Shown here: piece after piece, positions 6,739-12,096 of the stretch
Position numbering within the stretch: the first letter of the stretch is position 1
Layout: each line of letters starts with the position of its first letter
Assembly (NCBI GenBank): GCA_002727485.1
Contig: PBXE01000037.1
Location: 15,913-28,008, forward strand
DNA: 12,096 bases
Reading direction: 5' to 3'
Origin: Methanobacteriota archaeon
Lineage (GTDB): Archaea > Thermoplasmatota > Poseidoniia > Poseidoniales > Poseidoniaceae
The notes under the pieces: model-generated
The model's database searches: none
What the model saw: the letters and a program-made list of their open reading frames with translations, nothing else
What the model was told of the DNA's origin: nothing
Program-made: the position numbers and the translations under genes

Positions 6739-7803
6739 TCACTCTGGAGGTGTAGGGGGTGCATATCCTCCATCTACCGCTTCTTGGACTATGTTCATGT
6801 CAGAATCAACCATCATTGAAACTAAGTCCTCAAATGACGTTTCAGGAACCCAGCCGAGTTCTTTCTGTGATAATGAGGCGTCTCCTATCAACAAATCAAC
6901 CTCTGCAGGGCGGAAGAATTTCGGATTTGTTCTAACTCTAACTTTTCCGTCTTGGTCTGTTGCGATAGTATCAACGCCCTCTCCAGACCATGTCAAATTC
7001 ATGCCGACATGTGAGAATGCAAGAGAAATCATATCTCTAACACTATGTGTTCTTCCTGTTGCAACTACATAGTCTCCTGGTTTCTCTTGTTGAAGCATTC
7101 GCCATTGCATTTCAACATAATCTCCAGCAAATCCCCAATCTCTCTTCGCTTCTACATTTCCAATCCATAAGCATTCATCAAATCCATGAGCAATTCTTGC
7201 CGCAGTCATTGTAACTTTTCTAGTCACAAATTCAAGACCTCTTCTTGGACTTTCATGATTGAAGAGAATTCCAGTACAAGCAAACATATCATATGATTCT
7301 CGGTAATTTCTAGTAATCTCAAAGGCGAAAACTTTCGCACACCCATACGGTGACCTCGGATGGAAAGGTGTCTTCTCTGTTTGAGGGACATCCCTTACCT
7401 TGCCATATTGTTCCGAAGAACCTGCTTGGTAGAATTTACACGCTGGAGCATGCTTACGAATAGCCTCAAGACATCTTAGAGCGCCTAGTCCTGTAATATC
7501 TGCTGTCATCATTGGAGACCTCCAAGATTCAGGAACAAAAGACATCGCACCTAAATTATAAAATTCATCGGGCTGAGTGGTTGAAACTGCATTGTCGATA
7601 GAGTTTTGATCTGCTAAATCGCCATTCATTAAATGAAAATTATCATTATCGATTAAATGATTGATTAGACTTCTTCCTAATGCTGGCTGAGATACTCGCC
7701 TAACCAAGCCATAAACTGTATATCCCTTTGAAAGCAATAATTCTGCAAGATAGGAACCATCTTGACCAGTTACACCAGTAATCATCGCCACCTTGCCGGA
7801 CAT
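6739..7803 (-). CDS. gmd: GDP-mannose 4,6-dehydratase
   Basis: This extended short-chain dehydrogenase/reductase of 354 residues converts GDP-D-mannose to GDP-4-keto-6-deoxy-D-mannose, the precursor of GDP-fucose, GDP-rhamnose and related sugars of surface glycans. The NADP-binding motif GVTGQDGSYLAE (G10, G13, G16) is characteristic of GMD, as are VRRVS near 35-39, YNLGAMSFV at 82-90, GSSEQYGK (catalytic Ser/Glu around 129-131), and Y153 with K157 in SPYGCAK. It also carries NHESPRRG and FVTRK, which are GMD-specific. The length fits the family (about 350). No epimerase/reductase partner (fucose synthase or rhamnose reductase) is adjacent, so the end product cannot be told. The C-terminal tail GGYAPPTPPE is an unusual proline-rich addition. 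The start at 7803 gives MSGKVAMITG; no Shine-Dalgarno site is well placed, so the message may be leaderless. Confidence 0.93.
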   Translation of the reverse strand: MSGKVAMITGVTGQDGSYLAELLLSKGYTVYGLVRRVSQPALGRSLINHLIDNDNFHLMNGDLADQNSIDNAVSTTQPDEFYNLGAMSFVPESWRSPMMTADITGLGALRCLEAIRKHAPACKFYQAGSSEQYGKVRDVPQTEKTPFHPRSPYGCAKVFAFEITRNYRESYDMFACTGILFNHESPRRGLEFVTRKVTMTAARIAHGFDECLWIGNVEAKRDWGFAGDYVEMQWRMLQQEKPGDYVVATGRTHSVRDMISLAFSHVGMNLTWSGEGVDTIATDQDGKVRVRTNPKFFRPAEVDLLIGDASLSQKELGWVPETSFEDLVSMMVDSDMNIVQEAVDGGYAPPTPPE

Positions 7804-7860
7804 GAACCTGCGTAGGCATTCACCTTTTCAAATGTCGGCGAAGATTTTCGGTGTTAATTG

Positions 7861-7866
7861 TTTAAA
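7861..7866 (+). promoter_or_regulatory. TATA-like box of the E1/JAMM operon
   Basis: TTTAAA is centred about 27 nt before the ATG at 7890, and no Shine-Dalgarno site precedes that ATG. This is the expected arrangement for a leaderless archaeal transcript. Being self-complementary, the same box could also serve the divergent GDP-mannose dehydratase, with a leader of about 30 nt. Confidence 0.55.
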
Positions 7867-7889
7867 TGCTGTAGAATTGATGTACTTGC

Positions 7890-8546
7890 ATGTCTAGTGA
7901 TAATAATCGCCCGATTCTAACCATCATTGGTGCAGGAGGTATCGGCAGTCATACATTGGACCTCCTAGTTCCAGCACTTAAGAGAATTAAGCAGAGATGT
8001 GAAATTATAATGATGGATGGTGATATTGTTGAAAGTACCAATTTAGGACATCAGAAATATACAGAATCTGACATAGGAATTCCAAAAGTAAAATGCTTGG
8101 AACAAAAATATTCCTCTGCTAAAGAAAATAGCGTAGTTGTAAAAGGTGTTGCAGAAAACTTTCGCCAACTCGAACAGTTAAGAAATTCTGATTTCGTGAT
8201 TATTTGCGTTGATAGGCCTGAGCCGAGAAGACTTGTTCATTCACTAGAGATTCCTTGGATTGATTTGAGATGTGGTGGTGATGGTTATCTTGTCATGTCT
8301 TCAAAATCTGAAAAAGAGCTTGTTGCGCAGATGACACCGGACCACGAGCCAAAAAGTTGTCAACACGACGGTGCACTAGAAATTGGAAATCTCGAATTTG
8401 GTTTTGCCATAGCTGCTTCATACGGAGCACAATGGGCATTACAGCAACTTAGAAATTGTCCGGCACCGGTACAAAGCATGGGTTCAATGAATTTTGGGCA
8501 ATTGGATTTTCCTAAAGTAAACAGAATGGAGAAGGTGATACAATGA
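7890..8546 (+). CDS. ThiF/MoeB-type E1-like adenylyltransferase
   Basis: The protein has 218 residues. E1-like enzymes use ATP to adenylate the C-terminus of a small modifier or sulfur-carrier protein. The nucleotide-binding Rossmann motif is GAGGIGS (14-20). DGDIVESTNL (43-52) provides the ribose-binding acidic residues and the conserved Asn-Leu. Lysines follow in GIPKVK (63-68), and a conserved-type Asp sits in CVDRPEPRR (D108). The usual NLxRQ arginine, which contacts ATP phosphate in MoeB, is replaced by His54 (NLGHQ). Cysteines C128 (LRCGG) and C157 (KSCQHDG) are candidates for a thioester or metal site, but no CxxC zinc pairs of classic MoeB/ThiF are seen, and the protein is shorter than MoeB (about 250). 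The pattern resembles the compact ThiF proteins that accompany JAB peptidases in prokaryotic ubiquitin-like gene clusters. Its stop overlaps the next start as ATGA. Confidence 0.85.
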   Translation: MSSDNNRPILTIIGAGGIGSHTLDLLVPALKRIKQRCEIIMMDGDIVESTNLGHQKYTESDIGIPKVKCLEQKYSSAKENSVVVKGVAENFRQLEQLRNSDFVIICVDRPEPRRLVHSLEIPWIDLRCGGDGYLVMSSKSEKELVAQMTPDHEPKSCQHDGALEIGNLEFGFAIAASYGAQWALQQLRNCPAPVQSMGSMNFGQLDFPKVNRMEKVIQ

Positions 8547-9100
8547 TAGAAATACCGTATTTAGAACAATTAGAAATAACCCAGAATCAATGGTTTGATA
8601 TTTGTGAACTAGCAAAAAGAAGGGAGATTGAAAATCCGATATTACTCGATGTCCAAAGAACTGCTTCATCACTAGGTAGATGGGATGTTGTATATTCATT
8701 ATCACTTCTGGCTGGCCTTGAAACCTCTGTTCTAATAGATAGTGAAGATAATATTTCAATCGACTGGGGAGATCCTGGAAGAGTTATTCTCAAAGCACCG
8801 CACGGATTCATGGCACCATTCAAACTATGGGTTCACACCCACCCAGGTTTCATGGCATACTGGAGTTCTACAGACACTAACAGCCTAGCACTAGGCTCTA
8901 CTATTATTGAAACAGCACTTGTACTTGGAGCACCAGGAGTAAAAACCAGTAGGAACTCTGCTTTTTGCGCGTTAAAAGAAAATGAGTCAAGAATTTCACA
9001 GTCTGGTCCACTAAATCAGTGGACCGATGAAGAAGTAGTTGATTGGAAACAATGGTATGATTCTTTGCAAGAAGCCAACTTGATGGAGAAGATCGTATGA
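8543..9100 (+). CDS. JAMM/MPN-domain (JAB) metalloprotease
   Basis: The protein has 185 residues. The JAMM zinc motif HxHx7Sx2D is complete: H98 and H100 in WVHTHPGF, then S108 and D111 in SSTD. The upstream catalytic glutamate is less certain; E60 in LAGLETSVL is the best candidate by position. Prokaryotic JAMM enzymes cleave ubiquitin-like or sulfur-carrier proteins from targets or trim their C-termini. The first 50 or so residues, rich in charged helices, are not part of the usual core. AGGTGA at 8533-8538 gives a close ribosome-binding site, and the ATG overlaps the E1 stop, so the two enzymes should be made in coupled amounts. The stop likewise overlaps the start of the third gene. An ordinary role in sulfur-carrier maturation remains possible. 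Confidence 0.85.
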   Translation: MIEIPYLEQLEITQNQWFDICELAKRREIENPILLDVQRTASSLGRWDVVYSLSLLAGLETSVLIDSEDNISIDWGDPGRVILKAPHGFMAPFKLWVHTHPGFMAYWSSTDTNSLALGSTIIETALVLGAPGVKTSRNSAFCALKENESRISQSGPLNQWTDEEVVDWKQWYDSLQEANLMEKIV

Positions 9101-9336
9101 GTGGAGTAAGAGAACCAAAAGATGAAGAAGAATTGGCCAGAGCAAGATTGGCAATTCTAAACGGTAAAGGACAAACAATAGAACAAGTAATCACAGATAT
9201 GATTAATGAAAAACCAAATCGTGAATTAGTTGATGCTGTTAGAAATGGTATAAAACTGGCACAAGAAAATAAAGAACAATTGAACTTGGAAGAATTGGTG
9301 CAAAGTATAGTTTCGATGCAGAATAAGTGGGCATAA
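9097..9336 (+). CDS. Small helical acidic protein, third gene of the E1/JAMM operon (unknown family)
   Basis: The protein has 79 residues, is highly charged, has no cysteine, and is predicted by eye to be all-helical. Segments around 10-22 (EEELARARLAIL), 27-37 and 42-57, and a C-terminal helix at 62-77, look amphipathic. It lacks a beta-grasp-like pattern and ends in Lys-Trp-Ala rather than Gly-Gly, so it does not look like a ubiquitin/ThiS-type modifier. GGAG at 9085-9088 lies 8 nt before the ATG, which overlaps the JAMM stop as ATGA; coupling to both enzymes argues that it works with them as an adaptor, target, regulator or unorthodox modifier. I do not recognise the family. Its stop directly abuts the stop of the convergent HAD/ECH gene. 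Confidence 0.75.
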   Translation: MSGVREPKDEEELARARLAILNGKGQTIEQVITDMINEKPNRELVDAVRNGIKLAQENKEQLNLEELVQSIVSMQNKWA

Positions 9337-11427
9337 TCAAGAATTATTGTATGTAGGGCGACGTCCTTCAATCAATGCAGATAAGCCTTCTAAAGCATCA
9401 TTTGTTGCAAATATATCGTGTAGCTTTGACAACTCCATATCTAATCCATCAGCAAGTGAATTACTTGCAGTGGCATCAATCAAATCACTAGCCATATTCA
9501 GAGCAATTGGGGCTGCAAATTTAAGATTCTTCAATTGTCTAGATATCAATTTATCTTCACTATCAAAACCTTCTGGGCATTGCCCTTGAAGCAGTAATTT
9601 CATGTTTTCATCACTGTAAAAATTTGTCGCAAAACTCGCAATTTTACTATCTTTCTTTGCTGGCACACCTGGATACTTATTCTCTGGCTTGCCGATTTTA
9701 GAACAACTAGAGACACAGGATTCTACGCCAGATATTTCTACAAGATGTGTAAGTAAGCCTAAGTCAAAGGCAGTATCCGCTGTCATGAAGTTACCTGCTA
9801 AAACCGCCCATCTCGCCGCAGGAATGCCACATATCTTAGCAGGTCTTTGTGATCCACCTAAACCCGGATAAATTCCTATCGATGTTTCAGGGAATCTAAA
9901 TTGAGTTCTTCTAGTTCCAATTCTATAGTCACAACTCAAGGCCAATTCAAGACCTCCACCTAATGCTAGTCCAGTCGTCAGTGCAATTGTTGTCTTAGGC
10001 GAATTTTCAATTGAATTCAGCATCTTGTGACCGTTCGCCGTAAATTCATAGATGTCGTCAATCGAGTCTTCCCTAATCTTGTCGACAAAGAATTTAACAT
10101 CTGCACCAGCGACAAATGCTTTCCCAGCACCATCTAGTACTATTGTATCAACTGAGTCATCATTATTGACTTTATCAATTGCATTTGTGAGCTGATTCAC
10201 TACTATTTCATTCAAAGCATTCATGGCTTCTGGTCTATTTATCGTTAAAGTTGCAATTCCATCAGAAATATTTGTATCTACATAAGTGAAATTCCATGGC
10301 TGATTTAAGGATGCTTGTCGCTTGAAAAACTCTGGAACTTTCCAGGAATTACTACCCTCTGAAAGTTTACACAATTCAGCATATGATTCAGCCATATCAA
10401 AAGCATTACTTACACCTATTCTATTCATCAATTCGAAAGGTCCTTTAGCCCATCGAAGACCAACTTTGGCACCTCTGTCTACATCTTCCATCGAGCATAC
10501 TCCCTCTTCTACAATTTGTGAAGCAACCCCAAATACTACGCCATAAAGACGTTTTGAGATTATATCATATTGTTCACTTGAATATTCATTTTCTTGTGAA
10601 ATTTCCCATTGCTGATTGGATTCAATTAAGTCTCTAAGATTCTTAGCACCTGTATATCTTGAAGTCTCAAGTTGCTCGGCTAAATAGTCGGTAGAATGTA
10701 AAGCGATAGGAGGTCCTGTTAGATTCATCAGTCCAAATGGACCAAGTCCAATTCGGAATGCTTTACATGCAGCAGCATCTATTTGAGCAGCACTAGCAAC
10801 ACCTTCCTGAAGTAATAAACACGCTTCATTAAGCCACGGTACAAAGAACCTGTTGACAACAAAGCCAGGCCTGTCAGCACAAACAATCACTACTTTACCT
10901 AACATCTTACAATATTGAACCACTTTGTCAACAGTTTCCTGACTAGTTGATTTTGCTGGAATTACTTCAATCAATCGATTTTTTGCTGGATGATAAAAGA
11001 AATGTAACCCAACAAACCTATCTGGCCTTCCAGTTGCTTCAGCCAATTCATTAACAGAAAGTGATGACGTGTTTGATGCTAGAATTGTTTTAGGCCCACA
11101 TACTTGGTCGAGCGTATTGAAAACTGCGGTTTTGATATCGAACTCTTCGAAAACTGCTTCAATGACTAAATCGGTATCTGGTGCTGTATTTTCAACTCCA
11201 ATAACTCCAGAAATTCGATTCTTAATATCTTCAACTTGCTGTGGAGAAAAGATTCTTCTTTCTACTGCCTCTGATAAGAAATCGGAAATTATTCCTTGTC
11301 CTCTATCTACCCATTGTTGTTCTCTATCAACCATTTGGACATCAAATTCTTCTTGTGCAGATTTTTGAGCTATACCCGAGCCCATGTTTCCAGCGCCGAC
11401 AATTGCTACACTCTGTATAGGTTGCAT
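9337..11427 (-). CDS. 3-hydroxyacyl-CoA dehydrogenase / enoyl-CoA hydratase fusion
   Basis: This bifunctional enzyme of 696 residues hydrates enoyl-CoA to (S)-3-hydroxyacyl-CoA and oxidises it to 3-ketoacyl-CoA with NAD; short-chain versions interconvert crotonyl-CoA and acetoacetyl-CoA. The N-terminal dehydrogenase half has the NAD motif GAGNMGSG (11-18), SNTSSL (118-123), catalytic H142 and E154 in LHFFYHP and RLIEVI, and N192 in FVVNRF, followed by two C-terminal helical domains (about 190-360). The hydratase half starts near 380. It has NRPEAMNAL, FVAGADV (oxyanion loop), GGGLELA with E494, and FPETSIG with E514, the two catalytic glutamates. Dehydrogenase-then-hydratase is the archaeal order, the reverse of bacterial FadB. 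I prefer the ATG at 11427 (MQPIQSVAIVGAG); an in-frame TTG at 11502 would add an unsupported 25 residues. No thiolase or acyl-CoA dehydrogenase is adjacent. Confidence 0.93.
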   Translation of the reverse strand: MQPIQSVAIVGAGNMGSGIAQKSAQEEFDVQMVDREQQWVDRGQGIISDFLSEAVERRIFSPQQVEDIKNRISGVIGVENTAPDTDLVIEAVFEEFDIKTAVFNTLDQVCGPKTILASNTSSLSVNELAEATGRPDRFVGLHFFYHPAKNRLIEVIPAKSTSQETVDKVVQYCKMLGKVVIVCADRPGFVVNRFFVPWLNEACLLLQEGVASAAQIDAAACKAFRIGLGPFGLMNLTGPPIALHSTDYLAEQLETSRYTGAKNLRDLIESNQQWEISQENEYSSEQYDIISKRLYGVVFGVASQIVEEGVCSMEDVDRGAKVGLRWAKGPFELMNRIGVSNAFDMAESYAELCKLSEGSNSWKVPEFFKRQASLNQPWNFTYVDTNISDGIATLTINRPEAMNALNEIVVNQLTNAIDKVNNDDSVDTIVLDGAGKAFVAGADVKFFVDKIREDSIDDIYEFTANGHKMLNSIENSPKTTIALTTGLALGGGLELALSCDYRIGTRRTQFRFPETSIGIYPGLGGSQRPAKICGIPAARWAVLAGNFMTADTAFDLGLLTHLVEISGVESCVSSCSKIGKPENKYPGVPAKKDSKIASFATNFYSDENMKLLLQGQCPEGFDSEDKLISRQLKNLKFAAPIALNMASDLIDATASNSLADGLDMELSKLHDIFATNDALEGLSALIEGRRPTYNNS

Positions 11428-11490
11428 GAACTGCCGAAATGAAACCCGCACATGAATAATGCGGAAACTTGACACGGATTTGAGCAACGC

Positions 11491-11498
11491 TTTATTTA
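11491..11498 (+). promoter_or_regulatory. TATA-like box of the membrane-protein gene
   Basis: TTTATTTA is centred about 26 nt before the ATG at 11520. No Shine-Dalgarno site precedes the ATG, so a leaderless transcript is likely. Confidence 0.55.
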
Positions 11499-11519
11499 TC
11501 AAATTGGTAAGCGGTAGTT

Positions 11520-12071
11520 ATGGAAATTACTCGTCAGTTCATTAGAATATTTGTAATAATTGTTGGGATCTTAGTACTTTTATCCTATGTATATGGTCTT
11601 TCAAAGACTGATGATGCTACAGCACTTTGGGGCGGAATACCGCTTAGTTGGACTAAATTTATTGTACCATGGATGTTTATTGCTGCCATTGGTTTTCTGA
11701 TGTACTGGTGGACAATCCTATACAGCGTTGATGTATCGGTCATTGAAAATTTACGGTGGCCATGGGGCGAATCTGATGGCAAAGGAGCCAACCGATTACT
11801 GCTAACTTATTGTGTATTCATGATACCATCGATGCTATGGCTTGAAAGTACACAATTTCACATGAATAATGATTATTCTTGGACGCCATTCTTGGTAATT
11901 GGAGTTCTTACTCTAGCCTCAATTGGCAATATTATGTTCGGGCTCCTTGCCTACTCGGCGTATCAAGATGGAGTTGAAGGAGCAGGAACAATGCTTCTAG
12001 GATCTGTTATGCTGAGCATTCAATGTATATTCCTTGATGGAATATTGTGGAATGTTAAATTCCCTTGGTAG
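11520..12071 (+). CDS. Five-helix integral membrane protein of unknown function
   Basis: The protein has 183 residues and I do not recognise its family. Hydrophobic segments by eye are about 7-27, 47-68, 92-108, 122-146 and 157-175. It is rich in tryptophan, with WW at 63-64, WPW at 80-82 and W at the very C-terminus (KFPW). The loop between helices 2 and 3 (VSVIENLRWPWGESDGKGANR) is the most polar part. No signal peptide cleavage site, histidine cluster or cofactor motif is seen. The gene is complete, stands divergent to the HAD/ECH fusion with a promoter region of under 100 bp between them, and has a TATA-like box placed for leaderless transcription. Confidence 0.8.
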   Translation: MEITRQFIRIFVIIVGILVLLSYVYGLSKTDDATALWGGIPLSWTKFIVPWMFIAAIGFLMYWWTILYSVDVSVIENLRWPWGESDGKGANRLLLTYCVFMIPSMLWLESTQFHMNNDYSWTPFLVIGVLTLASIGNIMFGLLAYSAYQDGVEGAGTMLLGSVMLSIQCIFLDGILWNVKFPW

Positions 12072-12096
12072 ATTATTCTACCACTTTACCAAAAGA

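Noticed and set aside
8904..9371. 155-codon minus-strand ORF
   Set aside because: It is antisense to the JAMM and 79-aa genes, which have motif and operon support. The translation is Ser/Leu/Phe-rich with no family features.
11428..11502. N-terminal extension of the HAD/ECH fusion from a TTG codon
   Set aside because: The added 25 residues are not part of the family, the start codon is weak, and the extension would overlap the TATA-like box of the divergent gene.

Overview
This AT-rich window looks archaeal, and most plausibly comes from a marine planktonic euryarchaeote of the Poseidoniales (Marine Group II) type. Three things point there: a single-polypeptide archaeal/eukaryotic-type TYW1 (Taw1) wyosine enzyme; a 3-hydroxyacyl-CoA dehydrogenase/enoyl-CoA hydratase fusion in the archaeal domain order; and TATA-like boxes about 26-27 nt upstream of start codons that have no Shine-Dalgarno site, as in leaderless archaeal transcripts. 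The precise clade is inference. Several genes of bacterial flavour (AlkB-type monooxygenase, glutathione S-transferase, GDP-mannose dehydratase) suggest acquisition from bacteria.

Layout. Positions 1-3506 (minus strand) hold an ABC exporter pair: a LolD/MacB-like ATPase followed, with an ATGA overlap, by a very large FtsX-type permease. The permease has no stop codon inside the window and runs off its left edge. Its second extracytoplasmic domain contains a pentapeptide-repeat array. Positions 3557-4826 (minus) hold an AlkB-like membrane di-iron monooxygenase preceded by two tandem, paralogous, very small ORFs (53 and 37 codons). These overlap as TGATG and have good ribosome-binding sites. 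A divergent intergenic stretch (4827-5119) with several short palindromes separates them from TYW1 (5120-6127, plus).

Positions 6117-7803 (minus) hold a GDP-mannose 4,6-dehydratase followed closely by a glutathione S-transferase-like protein, whose 3' end overlaps the end of TYW1. Positions 7890-9336 (plus) hold a tightly coupled three-gene operon: a ThiF/E1-like adenylating enzyme, a JAMM/MPN metalloprotease and a 79-residue helical protein of unknown family. This is the best candidate for an undescribed system. It has the activating and de-conjugating enzymes of a ubiquitin-like pathway, but no recognisable beta-grasp modifier or E2 beside them. Positions 9337-11427 (minus) encode the HAD/ECH fusion, and 11520-12071 (plus) encodes an unrecognised five-helix membrane protein.

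Functionally, the AlkB-like oxygenase and the HAD/ECH fusion could both serve hydrocarbon or fatty-acid oxidation, though they are not in one operon. The ABC exporter is probably a lipid/lipoprotein or peptide export or membrane-stress system, and the GDP-mannose dehydratase supplies deoxysugar precursors for surface glycans. No rRNA, tRNA, insertion sequence or CRISPR array was recognised.
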